64,000 bases of DNA from Rhizobium leguminosarum bv. viciae USDA 2370 (GCF_002008365.1 NZ_MRDL01000003.1:1-64000); one strand, 5' to 3'; positions 15,969 through 25,448 are shown, counted from the first letter of the stretch. Notes: generated from the sequence alone by a model not told the origin. Made by a program: numbers and translations.

Positions 15969-17381
15969 ATGAAGGACGATGCGACGGATCTGGCGGCAGC
16001 GATCAGAAATGGCAATCTGAGCGCTGCAGAGGCGATGCAGGCGTCTCTTGCCGCAGCTCAGCGGCAGGAGCCGCTCGGCGCCATCGCCTATCTCGATGCC
16101 GCCATGGGTCTCGCCTCAGCCGACGGCCGCGACCGGGAAAATCGGAGCGAGCCCAAACGCTTTTCCAACAGGCCGTTTGCCGGAGTGCCGATCTTGGCGA
16201 AGGATCTTGGCGGCCCCTTCGCCGGGCTGCCGGTCACGGCCGGCTCCCGTCTCTTCGAAAGAAAAGGCGGCGAAGCGGACTCCGAACTGGCCGCCCGTTT
16301 CCGCGAGGCCGGCTTCTGCCTGTTCGGCCTGACAACCAGCCCGGAATTCGGCCTTTCGCTTGCCAGCGAACCGGCAATCGGGCCGATCTGCCGCAATCCG
16401 CTTGATCCGGCCCGGACCGCGGGTGGTTCCTCCGGCGGTGCGGCGGCAGCGGTTGCCGCCGGGATCGTCGCGATTGCGCATGCCACCGATGCCGGCGGTT
16501 CGATCCGTGTGCCGGCTGCCTGCTGCGGCCTTGTTGGAATGAAGCCGACGCGCGGCGCCATCCCCGGCGGACCATCTTTCGGCAATCACCTCGCCGGCAT
16601 TGCGAGCGAACTCGCGGTTTGCCGTTCGGTGCGAGATACGGCGCTGATTTTCGACGAACTGAGCGGCAATTCACGGGGCCCCTTTGCGGATCCCTCCCCT
16701 GTCGATATCGTTAACGGCCGTCTGCGGATCGGCCTGTTGATCGATACCGGAGCGGCCTATCCGACCGAGGGTGATCGGCTCGCAGCCGTCGAGGATGCGG
16801 CTCGTGCCCTCGAGAGTGACGGGCACGTTATCGTCCCGCTAAGCTGGGTCGAGTTCGAATCGAGCGTCGCCGCCAGCGGCCGCGCCTTCGCCGATATTGT
16901 CTCCGTCAACCTTGCGGCGCTCATGAAGGTTGCGGCGCTTGATGAAAGCCGGGCCGAGCCTCTGACGCAGGCTTTCGCGGCGCGCGGACGGGCGCTTTCG
17001 GTCACATCGCTCTGGAACACGCTGAATGAGGCCGTCCTGGTGAGCCATAAGCTCTGGGCGCTATTCGACAGGATCGATTGTATCCTCATGCCGATGCTTT
17101 CGTCTGCGCCTCTTGTGATCGGCTCCTTTCCGTCCGATCATGCCGATACGGATCTTCATCTCGAGCGGATGACGGCATTTGCGCCGCTTGCCTGCCTCGC
17201 CAATATTTCGGGTTTTCCTGCTTTGACTCTGCCTTTCGGACAGGATGAGCATGCCATGCCGCTGCCGGTGCAGATGATGGCGCCGATGGGTCACGAGCCG
17301 AGGCTCCTGTCGCTTGCCGCACGCCTGGAGGCCGAGGGGCGGTGGCAGCACCGTTTTCCCGTTGCAGGACTGCCGTCATGA
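15969..17381 (+). CDS. Amidase (amidase-signature family)
   Basis: This 470-residue cytoplasmic hydrolase has the Ser-Ser-Lys triad region: Lys near 77 in ILAKDLGGPF, the cis-Ser in GGSSGGAAAAVAAG near 155, and the nucleophile Ser in DAGGSIRVPA near 178. It hydrolyses a C-N amide bond of unknown substrate. It sits eight bases after the binding-protein gene, and its stop overlaps the start of the ATPase gene, so it belongs to the importer operon. An enzyme between binding protein and ATPase is uncommon and suggests that the imported compound is its substrate. Confidence 0.88.
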   Translation: MKDDATDLAAAIRNGNLSAAEAMQASLAAAQRQEPLGAIAYLDAAMGLASADGRDRENRSEPKRFSNRPFAGVPILAKDLGGPFAGLPVTAGSRLFERKGGEADSELAARFREAGFCLFGLTTSPEFGLSLASEPAIGPICRNPLDPARTAGGSSGGAAAAVAAGIVAIAHATDAGGSIRVPAACCGLVGMKPTRGAIPGGPSFGNHLAGIASELAVCRSVRDTALIFDELSGNSRGPFADPSPVDIVNGRLRIGLLIDTGAAYPTEGDRLAAVEDAARALESDGHVIVPLSWVEFESSVAASGRAFADIVSVNLAALMKVAALDESRAEPLTQAFAARGRALSVTSLWNTLNEAVLVSHKLWALFDRIDCILMPMLSSAPLVIGSFPSDHADTDLHLERMTAFAPLACLANISGFPALTLPFGQDEHAMPLPVQMMAPMGHEPRLLSLAARLEAEGRWQHRFPVAGLPS

Positions 17382-18910
17382 CTGGGCCGGTGCTGGAGAT
17401 TATCGGCGTCAGCAAGCGCTTCGGCGCCAATCTCGCCAATGACGATATTTCCATGACGCTTGCCGGGGGTGAGGTCGTCGCCCTGCTCGGCGAGAACGGC
17501 GCGGGCAAGACCACGCTGATGAGCATCCTTTTCGGTCATTACATGCCGGATGCCGGCCGAATCCTGATCGAGGGCACGGAGGTGCCGCCGGGCAAGCCGC
17601 GCGCAGCGATCCGTGCTGGTGTCGGCATGGTCCATCAGCATTTTTCGCTTGCGCCCAATCTGAGCGTTCTCGAAAATGTCATGACCGGCACGGAAAGACT
17701 CTGGTCCTGGCGCTCGGGGACGCCAGCGGCGCGGACAAAGCTACTGGCAATTTCCGAGCGCTTCGGCCTCAAGGTCGATCCGGATGCCCGCCTTGGCGAC
17801 CTGTCGGTCGGCGAGCAGCAGAGAGTCGAGATCCTCAAAGCGCTTTACAACGACGCCCGTATCCTGATCCTCGACGAGCCGACAGCAGTGCTGACCAACA
17901 TCGAAGCCGAGCGGCTGTTCACAACGCTGAAGGAAATGGCCCGCCAGGGCCTGTCGCTGATCTTCATCTCGCACAAGCTCGACGAGGTCATGGCAGCGGC
18001 CGACCGCATCGTGGTCTTACGCGGCGGCAAGATGGTCGCCGAACGCAAGGCGTCGGAAACCAGCAAGGCGGAACTCGCCGAACTGATGGTCGGGCGCCGT
18101 GTGACGCGGCCCGTGCGCGAGCCGTCGACACCCGGCGCCGTTGCCCTAGAAGCGGTCGATGTGACGGTGCGCACCGGCGGCATCGATCGGCTGAAGTCGA
18201 TCAGCTTCCGGCTGCACCAGGGCGAGATCCTCGGCATCATCGGCGTTTCGGGCAATGGCCAGGCGACATTGGCGCATCTTCTCTCCGGTATGCTGGCGCG
18301 CAGCGCTGGCGACCTGCTGCTGTTTGGCGAAGCCATCGGCAATCTTGGTGTTACCGATGTCGTCGACGCCGGCATCGGCCGCATTCCCGAGGACCGCAAC
18401 GAGGAGGGCGTGATCGGCGAAATGGCGATCTGGGAAAACACCGTGCTAGAGCGCATCGCATCACCGGCCTTTTCTCGCCGTGGTTTCGTCAACCGCAAGG
18501 CGGGCATGGCCTTCGCCAGGGAGATTATCGACGGGTTCGATGTTCGAGGCGGCGGCCCGGCCATCCGCACCCGGCTGCTCTCGGGCGGCAATATGCAAAA
18601 GCTCATTCTCGGCCGCAACCTGCATCAGCGGCCGCGCATCCTGATTGCCGCGCAGCCGGCGCGCGGTCTCGATGAAGGGGCCGTGGCGGCTGTCCACGCG
18701 CGCCTGCTCGAAGCCCGCCGGCAAGGTACCGCCGTGCTGTTGATCTCGGAAGATCTCGACGAGGTGATCGCGCTTGCCGATCGCATACAGGCAATCGTCG
18801 GCGGCCGCCTGTCTCCGCCCGTCGAGGCCGAAAGCGCCGACGCCCGTAAGCTGGGGCTGATGATGGCCGGCGAATGGCAGGAACCCCCAGAGGCCGGCCA
18901 TGCGATTTGA
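17378..18910 (+). CDS. BMP/nucleoside-type ABC ATPase, two nucleotide-binding domains
   Basis: This 510-residue protein has two fused ATPase halves, like NupA/YufO. The start is ATG 17378, overlapping the amidase stop. Half one has Walker A GENGAGKTT and signature LSVGEQQRVEI. Half two has the degenerate Walker A GVSGNGQAT and signature LSGGNMQKLILGR, and its Walker B region reads LIAAQPARGLD. One catalytic site is therefore probably inactive, as usual in this family. It overlaps the first permease start by 11 bases. Confidence 0.88.
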   Translation: MTGPVLEIIGVSKRFGANLANDDISMTLAGGEVVALLGENGAGKTTLMSILFGHYMPDAGRILIEGTEVPPGKPRAAIRAGVGMVHQHFSLAPNLSVLENVMTGTERLWSWRSGTPAARTKLLAISERFGLKVDPDARLGDLSVGEQQRVEILKALYNDARILILDEPTAVLTNIEAERLFTTLKEMARQGLSLIFISHKLDEVMAAADRIVVLRGGKMVAERKASETSKAELAELMVGRRVTRPVREPSTPGAVALEAVDVTVRTGGIDRLKSISFRLHQGEILGIIGVSGNGQATLAHLLSGMLARSAGDLLLFGEAIGNLGVTDVVDAGIGRIPEDRNEEGVIGEMAIWENTVLERIASPAFSRRGFVNRKAGMAFAREIIDGFDVRGGGPAIRTRLLSGGNMQKLILGRNLHQRPRILIAAQPARGLDEGAVAAVHARLLEARRQGTAVLLISEDLDEVIALADRIQAIVGGRLSPPVEAESADARKLGLMMAGEWQEPPEAGHAI

Positions 18911-19949
18911 GCGCCGCGAGCACCGTCCGCTTTACCTGCTGATCGTCACCCCTGTGATCGCGGTCATCGCAGCGCTGGCGCTGGCCGGCATCCTGATATC
19001 TATCGCCGGCGCGCCTGTTATCGATGCCTATTGGCGCATCCTGACCGGCGCCTTCGGCTCGCGGCTGTCGGCGACCGAAACGCTGACGCGGGCAACGCCG
19101 CTGATGCTGACGGGGCTTGCCGCCGCCGTCGCTTTCCGGGCGCGGCTCTGGAATATCGGTGCTGAAGGCCAGTTCTATCTCGGCGCTGTCGCCGTTGCCG
19201 CGGCGAGCTCGAAACTGCTCGGCAATCTTCCCGCCCCCATTCTCATTCCGCTGCTGCTGCTGGTCGGCGCCATTGCCGGCATGGTGTTGATCCTGATCCC
19301 CCTCTGGCTCAGGTTGCGCTTCTCGGTCGATGAAGTCGTCACCAGCCTGCTCTTGAACTTCATCGCTGTGCTCTTCGTCTCGATGCTGATCGACGGCATC
19401 CTCAAGGACCCGCTCGCCTTCGGCTGGCCGCAGTCGCAATCCGTCAGCGATCACGCCATGCTGCCGAAGCTGATCGCCCGCTCGCGCCTGCATATCGGCT
19501 TTGTGATCGCGATCGCCCTGGCGGTCGTCGTCCATTTCATCCAGTCGCGCACCGTGTTCGGCATGCACTCGCGCGCCGCAGGTCTCAATCCCGGCGGCGC
19601 GGTCTTCGCCGGCGTCCCGCTCGCCAGAACGCTGGTGAAGGTCGCCTGTCTCTCGGGCGGGCTTGCAGGGTTGGCGGGAGCGATCGAGGTCATGGGCGTC
19701 AAGGGTTATGTGACGACCGATCTGTCGCCGGGTTTCGGCTATGCCGGTATTGTTGTCGCCATGCTCGCCAACCTCAATCCTCTCGGCGTCGTCTTCGCCG
19801 CCATTTTCACCGCCACCATGTTCGTGGGCGCGGATGGCATGAGCCGAGGCCTCGGCATACCCACATATATCGCCGATGTCACGGTGGCGCTGTCGCTGCT
19901 GACGATGCTGATTGCCTTGTTCTTCACCCAATACAGGATACGGCGATGA
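18900..19949 (+). CDS. BMP/nucleoside-type ABC permease 1
   Basis: This 349-residue permease has about eight to nine membrane segments and the BPD_transp_2 family blocks LWNIGAEGQFYLGAVAVAA and SVDEVVTSLLLNFIAVLF. The coupling region reads GLNPGGAVFAGVPLARTLVK. The ATG at 18900 lies within the ATPase end, an 11-base overlap that points to coupled translation. It forms the channel with the permease encoded next. Confidence 0.87.
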   Translation: MRFERREHRPLYLLIVTPVIAVIAALALAGILISIAGAPVIDAYWRILTGAFGSRLSATETLTRATPLMLTGLAAAVAFRARLWNIGAEGQFYLGAVAVAAASSKLLGNLPAPILIPLLLLVGAIAGMVLILIPLWLRLRFSVDEVVTSLLLNFIAVLFVSMLIDGILKDPLAFGWPQSQSVSDHAMLPKLIARSRLHIGFVIAIALAVVVHFIQSRTVFGMHSRAAGLNPGGAVFAGVPLARTLVKVACLSGGLAGLAGAIEVMGVKGYVTTDLSPGFGYAGIVVAMLANLNPLGVVFAAIFTATMFVGADGMSRGLGIPTYIADVTVALSLLTMLIALFFTQYRIRR

Positions 19950-20890
19950 TGCAGCTGTTCGACATCATCGCTTCATCAGGGCTCTGGGCGGCAATCCTGC
20001 GGATCGCCACGCCGCTGATTTTCGGCACGCTCGGCGCACTGCTCTGCGAACGGGCGGGTGTGCTCAATCTCGGCATCGAAGGCATCATGACCTTCGGTGC
20101 GATGATCGGTTGGCTTTCTGTCTATCATGGCGCCGATCTCTGGACCGGCCTGCTGATCGCGGCGGTGGCCGGCGGGATCTTCGGCCTGCTGCATGCGGGG
20201 CTGACGGTGACGCTCGGCCTCTCCCAGCATGTCTCCGGTCTCGGGGTGACGCTGTTTGCCTCGAGCTTCAGCTATTATGTCTTCCGGCTGATCGTGCCGC
20301 TTGCCAATACGCCGCCCACCATCGTGCCGTTCCAGCCGATCGCCATTCCCGGCTTGTCGACGCTGCCTTTCATCGGGCCGGCCTTCTTCACGCAGACGGC
20401 GCCGACCTATCTTGCGATCGTAATCGCCCTGCTGATGGCCTACATCATCTTCCGCACGCCCGTCGGCCTTGCGATCCGCATGACCGGCGAGAACCCGCAT
20501 GCGGCTGAGGCTCAGGGCGTCAATCCGATGAAGGTGCGCTACGGCGCGGTGATTGCCGGAAGCGCGCTGATGGGAATGGGCGGCGCTTTCCTGACTTTGT
20601 CGGCGTTCAACAGCTTCTTTCCGACCATGGTTCAGGGGCGCGGCTGGATCTGCATCGCGCTCGTCGTCTTCGCCTCCTGGCGGCCCGGCCGAGCGCTGTT
20701 CGGCGCGCTGCTCTTTGCCTTCTTCGACGCCTTTCAGCTTCGGCTGCAAACCGCACTCAGCGGGCTCGTGCCCTATCAGCTCTTTCTGATGACGCCCTAT
20801 ATCCTTTCCATTGCCGCCCTTGCCGTCATGGCCCGCCGCGCCCGCGTTCCGCAGGCACTGATGCAGCCCTATCGGCGCGGCGAACGCTGA
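19946..20890 (+). CDS. BMP/nucleoside-type ABC permease 2
   Basis: The 314-residue partner permease has the conserved LCERAGVLNLGIEGIMTFGA, a family signature, and the EAA-type loop MTGENPHAAEAQGVNPMKVR. About eight membrane segments are visible. It overlaps permease 1 by four bases and is followed after 25 bases by the deaminase-like gene, completing the importer. Confidence 0.88.
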   Translation: MMQLFDIIASSGLWAAILRIATPLIFGTLGALLCERAGVLNLGIEGIMTFGAMIGWLSVYHGADLWTGLLIAAVAGGIFGLLHAGLTVTLGLSQHVSGLGVTLFASSFSYYVFRLIVPLANTPPTIVPFQPIAIPGLSTLPFIGPAFFTQTAPTYLAIVIALLMAYIIFRTPVGLAIRMTGENPHAAEAQGVNPMKVRYGAVIAGSALMGMGGAFLTLSAFNSFFPTMVQGRGWICIALVVFASWRPGRALFGALLFAFFDAFQLRLQTALSGLVPYQLFLMTPYILSIAALAVMARRARVPQALMQPYRRGER

Positions 20891-20915
20891 ACCACTTCTG
20901 TCCAATGAGGCTCCG

Positions 20916-22205
20916 ATGTTCGATCTGATCGTCAGAAATGCAAATCTCCCCAATGGCCGAAACGGGATCGATATCGGTATCCAGGGCGGCAAGATCATCG
21001 CTGTCGAGCCTAATCTCCAGGCGCAGGCAGGAGAAGAGATCGACGCGACCGGCCGGCTCGCCACCCCGCCCTTCGTCGATCCGCATTTCCATATGGACGC
21101 TACGCTGTCGCTCGGCCTGCCGCGTATGAACGTGTCCGGCACGCTGCTCGAGGGCATCGCGCTCTGGGGGGAATTGCGGCCGATCGTGACGAAGGAGGAA
21201 CTGGTCGATCGCGCGCTGCGTTATTGCGATCTCGCGGTCACGCAGGGCCTGCTCTTCATCCGCAGCCATGTCGATACCAGTGACCCCAGACTGGTGACCG
21301 TCGAGGCGATGATCGAGGTTCGCGAGAAGGTCGCGCCCTATATCGATCTGCAGCTGGTCGCCTTTCCCCAGGACGGTTATTACCGCTCGCCGGGCGCAAT
21401 CGATGCGCTCAACCGCGCTCTCGACATGGGCGTCGATATCGTTGGCGGCATTCCACATTTCGAACGGACGATGGGTGAAGGTACGGCCTCGGTCGAGGCG
21501 CTCTGCCGCATTGCCGCCGATCGCGGCCTGCCGGTCGACATGCATTGCGACGAAACCGACGATCCACTCTCGCGCCATATCGAGACGCTGGCTGCGGAAA
21601 CCATCCGCTTCGGCCTGCAGGGGCGCGTCGCCGGCTCGCATCTGACCTCGATGCATTCGATGGGCAATTATTACGTCTCCAAGCTCATTCCGCTGATGGC
21701 GGAGGCCGAGATCAACGTCATCCCCAATCCACTGATCAACATCATGCTGCAGGGCCGGCACGACACCTATCCGAAACGCCGCGGCATGACTCGCGTGCGG
21801 GAGCTGATGGATGCTGGGCTCAATGTTTCCTTCGGGCACGACTGCGTCATGGACCCCTGGTATTCGATGGGGTCGGGCGACATGCTGGAGGTCGGCCATA
21901 TGGCAATCCATGTCGCGCAGATGGCCGGCATCGACGACAAGAAGAAGATCTTCGACGCGCTGACCGTCAATTCGGCGAAGACGATGGGGATTGCAGATTA
22001 CGGCCTGGAAAAGGGATGCAACGCCGACCTTGTCATCCTTCAGGCCAGCGACACGCTGGAAGCGCTGCGGCTGAAGCCGAACCGGCTGGCGGTGATCCGC
22101 CGCGGCAGGGTCATCTCCCGCTCGGCGCCACGCATCGGTGAGCTTTTTCTGGACGGGCGCCCGGCCCGGATCGACGGCGGCCTGGATTACGCACCTCGCT
22201 ATTGA
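20916..22205 (+). CDS. Cytosine deaminase-like amidohydrolase with altered specificity residue
   Basis: The 429-residue metal-dependent hydrolase is very close to E. coli CodA. It has the metal motif HFHMD near 57, HVDTSD, HCDETDDP near 209 and GHDCVMDPWYSMG near 307. In E. coli CodA the last motif is GHDDVFDPWYPLG. Here Cys replaces Asp314, the residue whose mutation alters 5-fluorocytosine versus cytosine preference in CodA, and Phe becomes Met. The metal ligands are kept. It is the last gene of the BMP importer operon. Deamination of a cytosine analogue is likely, but plain cytosine should not be assumed. Confidence 0.8.
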   Translation: MFDLIVRNANLPNGRNGIDIGIQGGKIIAVEPNLQAQAGEEIDATGRLATPPFVDPHFHMDATLSLGLPRMNVSGTLLEGIALWGELRPIVTKEELVDRALRYCDLAVTQGLLFIRSHVDTSDPRLVTVEAMIEVREKVAPYIDLQLVAFPQDGYYRSPGAIDALNRALDMGVDIVGGIPHFERTMGEGTASVEALCRIAADRGLPVDMHCDETDDPLSRHIETLAAETIRFGLQGRVAGSHLTSMHSMGNYYVSKLIPLMAEAEINVIPNPLINIMLQGRHDTYPKRRGMTRVRELMDAGLNVSFGHDCVMDPWYSMGSGDMLEVGHMAIHVAQMAGIDDKKKIFDALTVNSAKTMGIADYGLEKGCNADLVILQASDTLEALRLKPNRLAVIRRGRVISRSAPRIGELFLDGRPARIDGGLDYAPRY

Positions 22206-22222
22206 AATGGGGCGAAAGCAAA

Positions 22223-22244
22223 AGGGCCGCGAAGCCGCGGCCCT
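22223..22244. terminator. Bidirectional terminator between convergent operons
   Basis: AGGGCCGCG (22223-22231), loop AAGC, and CGCGGCCCT (22236-22244) form a perfect 9-bp stem. On the minus strand it is followed by TTTTGCTTT, a good terminator tail for the RraA gene; on the plus strand it follows the deaminase stop by 18 bp. Confidence 0.75.
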
Positions 22245-22267
22245 CCTCAATCCGCCTGGCCTGGAGC

Positions 22268-22966
22268 CTATTTCTTCGAGGCCTCGTAGAGCGCCTTGGT
22301 TTCGGCGTTCATCGGGTAGAGGCCGGGCAGCGGGGTGCCTTCATCGATCCTGGTCATGATCCAGGCTTCCATGCGCTCCTGTTCCGGGGCTTCCGCCAGT
22401 ACGGTGTCGAGTAGATCGGCCGGGATCAGCACCGCGCCGTCCTGGTCGACGACGATGATGTCATCGGGGAAAACAGCCACGCCGCCGCAGCCGATCGGCT
22501 GCTGCCAGGCGACGAAGGTGAGGCCGGCGACCGATGGGGGTGCTGCGACGCCACGGCACCAGACCGGCAGGTTGGTATCGAGCACGCCGGCAAGGTCGCG
22601 TACGACGCCGTCGGTGACGAGTGCGGCAACGCCTCGCTTCTGCATGCGGGCGCAGAGGATATCGCCGAAGATGCCGGCATCGGTGACGCCCATCGCATCG
22701 ACGACGGCGACACAACCTTCCGGCATCGCCTCGATCGCGGCGCGGGTCGAGATCGGCGAGGCCCAGGATGCCGGCGTTGCCAGATCTTCACGGGCCGGAA
22801 CAAAGCGCAGGGTGAAGGCCGGGCCGACGATGCGCGGCTGGCCGGGCTTCAGGGGAACGGCGCCGCGGATCCAGACGTTGCGCAGGCCCTTCTTCAGAAG
22901 AACGGTCGTCAGGGTCGCCGTCGAGACGGTCTTGAGGGTTGCTATCGCTTCAGCGCTGAGGGCCAT
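22268..22966 (-). CDS. RraA-family protein / HMG-CHA aldolase-like
   Basis: This 232-residue protein of the RraA superfamily carries the family motif TDGVVRD and the later block DDIIVVDQDGAVLIP. The superfamily includes RraA (RNase E regulator) and 4-hydroxy-4-methyl-2-oxoglutarate / 4-carboxy-4-hydroxy-2-oxoadipate aldolases, which use G-x-R-D-type metal and pyruvate sites; both Arg and Asp are present. Catabolic context favours an aldolase or decarboxylase over RNA regulation. It follows the SDR gene by 27 bp in a two-gene unit. Confidence 0.75.
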   Translation of the reverse strand: MALSAEAIATLKTVSTATLTTVLLKKGLRNVWIRGAVPLKPGQPRIVGPAFTLRFVPAREDLATPASWASPISTRAAIEAMPEGCVAVVDAMGVTDAGIFGDILCARMQKRGVAALVTDGVVRDLAGVLDTNLPVWCRGVAAPPSVAGLTFVAWQQPIGCGGVAVFPDDIIVVDQDGAVLIPADLLDTVLAEAPEQERMEAWIMTRIDEGTPLPGLYPMNAETKALYEASKK

Positions 22967-22993
22967 CGGGAATCGGTTCCAATTCGGTTTCTG

Positions 22994-23779
22994 TCAGATG
23001 CTCTGGATCATGCCGCCATCGACGCGGATCACCGATCCGGTGAGATAGGAGGCAGGCTCGCTCGCCAGGAAGGTGACGACATTGCCATATTCTTCCGGCC
23101 GGCCATAGCGGCCGAGCGGAATGCTGCCGGTGCTTTCTGCGACGACGTCATCGATGGAGCGGTTTTCGCGTTTGGCCTTCTGCTCGTCGAGGAAGGTGAT
23201 GCGGCCGGTGGCGATCCGGCCCGGCAGGACGATGTTGACGGTGATGCCGTCGCGCCCGACTTCGCGCGCCAACGTTTTCGACCAGCCGACCAATGACAGG
23301 CGCAGCGCATTCGAGATGCCGAGATTGGGGATCGGCGCGACCACGCCCGACGAGGTCGAGGTGACGATGCGACCCCATTTGCGCCCTCGCATCTCAGGCA
23401 GCACCCGATCGGTAATGGCGATGACGGAGAGCACCATGCTCTGGAAATACTGGTTCCAGAGCATCGGATCCTGGCCGGAGACGGTGGTTGGCGGTGGGCC
23501 GCCGGTATTGTTGACGAGGATATCGACCGGTCCGAACTGCTGTTCGATTGCAGCGACATGCGCATCGATCGAACCGAGATCGGAAAGATCCCATTGCAGA
23601 GCCAGTGCCTTGCCGCCTTCGGATTCGATCGCCGCCGTGGTCTTCTCAGCGGCGGCGAGGTCGATATCCGCCGCGGCAATTCTGGCGCCTTCGCGCGCAA
23701 GCTTGGCGGCAATCGCGCTGCCCAATCCGCCGCCGGCACCAAGCACCAGGGCCGTCTTGTCCTTCAGGCCGAAATCCAT
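22994..23779 (-). CDS. Short-chain dehydrogenase/reductase
   Basis: This 261-residue SDR has cofactor motif GAGGGLGSAIAAKL, structural motif NNTGGPP, and catalytic Ser in TSTSSG. The usual YxxxK is replaced: after VVAPIPNLGISNALRLSLVG the tyrosine and lysine positions are not obvious, so catalysis may be atypical. The start at 23779 has GGAG upstream. It precedes the RraA-like gene and is divergent from the LysR regulator, which probably controls both. Confidence 0.78.
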   Translation of the reverse strand: MDFGLKDKTALVLGAGGGLGSAIAAKLAREGARIAAADIDLAAAEKTTAAIESEGGKALALQWDLSDLGSIDAHVAAIEQQFGPVDILVNNTGGPPPTTVSGQDPMLWNQYFQSMVLSVIAITDRVLPEMRGRKWGRIVTSTSSGVVAPIPNLGISNALRLSLVGWSKTLAREVGRDGITVNIVLPGRIATGRITFLDEQKAKRENRSIDDVVAESTGSIPLGRYGRPEEYGNVVTFLASEPASYLTGSVIRVDGGMIQSI

Positions 23780-23859
23780 TCCATCCGTCTCCTCAATGAT
23801 CGGCCATCTTTCGGAGCAACGGACTATAAATAAAATATGGCTTCTGCTTCGTTCAAGAG

Positions 23860-23872
23860 ATAGAAAAACTAT
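23860..23872 (+). promoter_or_regulatory. LysR-type operator candidate in the SDR-lysR divergent region
   Basis: ATAGAAAAACTAT is a dyad (ATAG-N5-CTAT) that also fits the T-N11-A pattern of LysR operators. It lies immediately before the lysR start, which itself lacks a clear Shine-Dalgarno. A bound autoregulator would block lysR and influence the SDR/RraA pair. Confidence 0.4.
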
Positions 23873-23874
23873 CG

Positions 23875-24747
23875 ATGGACACACGTTTTCTCGAAACCTT
23901 CATTGTCGTTGCCGAGCGGCACTCGCTGGCAGAGGCCGCGCAGCGGCTGAACCTCACGCCTGCGGCCGTCGCCCAGCGCATCCGCGCATTGGAGGCCGAG
24001 CTCGGCGTGCGGCTGCTGGTGCGTTCCGGCCGCGTCATGCGGCCGACGGAGGCGGGTTTTGCCATTCTCGATCGCTGCAGGGATCTGGTGCGCGATACAC
24101 GCGACCTGAAGGCGATGGCCGGCACCGCGACGATTTCGGGCGAGATGCGGATCGGGGCGATCAATACGGCGCTGACCGGCCTCGTTCCCGACATTCTCCA
24201 CCGTCTCGCCCAGGACTATCCGCTGATCGAAATCTTCCTCAAGCCGGGCGCGTCGATGGACCTCTATGCCGAGGTTTTGAACGGCGCGCTGGATGCGGCC
24301 TTCATCATCGAACCTCGATTTCCGATGCAGAAGACACTGACCTTCAACAAGCTGCGCCAGGAACCCCTGGTGCTGATCGCTCCGCGGGACTGTGAGGGGG
24401 CGGATCCGCTCGAACTGTTGAAGACCCTGCCCTTCATTCGCTACGACCGCAACCAGTGGGGTGGTCACATCGCCGATGAATATTTGCGCGAGATCGGCAT
24501 CCATCCGGTCGAGCGCTATGAGCTCGACGCGCTGGAGGCGATCGCGGTGATGGTAGACCGCGGTCTCGGAATCTCGATCGTGCCGGATTGGGCGCCGCCC
24601 TGGCCGGCTGGCCTTGATATCCTCAAGCTGCCCCTGCCCCGCTCGTCCGCTATGCGCACCGTCGGCATCGTGGTGACGCGATCCTCGCCGAGGACGAATC
24701 TCGTCGCCGCGCTTCTGGAAACCAGCCGCGCGGCGATGGGAATCTGA
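23875..24747 (+). CDS. LysR-family transcriptional regulator
   Basis: A 290-residue LysR protein with the N-terminal winged helix (FIVVAERHSLAEAAQRLNLTP, RIRALEAELGVRLL) and a periplasmic-binding-type effector domain. It is transcribed divergently from the SDR/RraA pair, the usual position for its target. It ends six bases from the convergent msrA gene. The effector is unknown. Confidence 0.88.
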   Translation: MDTRFLETFIVVAERHSLAEAAQRLNLTPAAVAQRIRALEAELGVRLLVRSGRVMRPTEAGFAILDRCRDLVRDTRDLKAMAGTATISGEMRIGAINTALTGLVPDILHRLAQDYPLIEIFLKPGASMDLYAEVLNGALDAAFIIEPRFPMQKTLTFNKLRQEPLVLIAPRDCEGADPLELLKTLPFIRYDRNQWGGHIADEYLREIGIHPVERYELDALEAIAVMVDRGLGISIVPDWAPPWPAGLDILKLPLPRSSAMRTVGIVVTRSSPRTNLVAALLETSRAAMGI

Positions 24748-24753
24748 TCAATT

Positions 24754-25263
24754 TCAAGCGATCTTCTGGCGGACCGGCAGTTTCCAGCCGGGCCGAACGA
24801 AATGGCAGGTATAGCCGTTCGGAATCCGCTCCAGATAATCCTGGTGCTCGGGTTCTGCCTCCCAGAAATCGCTAACCGGCACGACTTCGGTGACGACCTT
24901 GCCGGGCCACAGCCCTGATGCGTCGACATCGGCGATCGTATCCTTGGCGACACGCTCCTGCTCAGGGGTGACGTAGAAGATCGCCGAGCGGTAGCTCAAG
25001 CCAACATCATTACCCTGGCGGTTGCGCGTGCTCGGGTCGTGGATCTGGAAGAAGAATTCGAGGATTTCCCGAAAGCTGATCCTTGTGGGGTCGAAGATGA
25101 TCTCGATCGCCTCGGCATGGGTTCCGTGGTTGCGGTAGGTGGCATTCGGCACATCGCCGCCGGTATAGCCGACGCGGGTCGAAATCACGCCCTTGTATCG
25201 GCGGATGAGGTCCTGCATGCCCCAGAAGCAACCGCCGGCGAGGACTGCACGTTCTTCGGTCAT
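24754..25263 (-). CDS. msrA: Peptide-methionine (S)-S-oxide reductase MsrA
   Basis: This 169-residue MsrA has the catalytic Cys in the GGCFWG motif near residue 12 and the block [11 protein letters not shown]. It repairs methionine sulfoxide. The start at 25263 has GGAG eight bases upstream and is chosen over longer in-frame starts because they lack this site. It is not visibly in an operon. Confidence 0.92.
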   Translation of the reverse strand: MTEERAVLAGGCFWGMQDLIRRYKGVISTRVGYTGGDVPNATYRNHGTHAEAIEIIFDPTRISFREILEFFFQIHDPSTRNRQGNDVGLSYRSAIFYVTPEQERVAKDTIADVDASGLWPGKVVTEVVPVSDFWEAEPEHQDYLERIPNGYTCHFVRPGWKLPVRQKIA

Positions 25264-25326
25264 TGGATATCTCCTTTTCCGCAACAGATAGTATCTCCTG
25301 TCGCCGATTTCCACACGGTGCAAAGA

Positions 25327-25338
25327 GCACAGCTGTGC
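25327..25338. promoter_or_regulatory. Perfect 12-bp palindrome upstream of the ABC operon
   Basis: GCACAGCTGTGC lies in the 185-bp gap between msrA and the binding-protein gene, 110 bp before the latter. It may be an operator for an unlinked regulator. No local regulator gene adjoins the operon. The rest of the gap shows no gene. Confidence 0.35.
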
Positions 25339-25448
25339 AATTTCCCTCAGATACCTCCGATCTGTCATGTCGATGTTACGCGCCGGCGCTAGCAAGGCCT
25401 CGGACAATCCTGCGGAGGCCGAGCCTCGACACCTGATGGAGACGGGTT

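Noticed and set aside
18603..19931. 442-codon open frame on the minus strand
   Set aside because: It mirrors the ATPase and permease of the BMP operon; composition (Gln, Glu, Asp, His, Arg) is typical of antisense reading of membrane genes.
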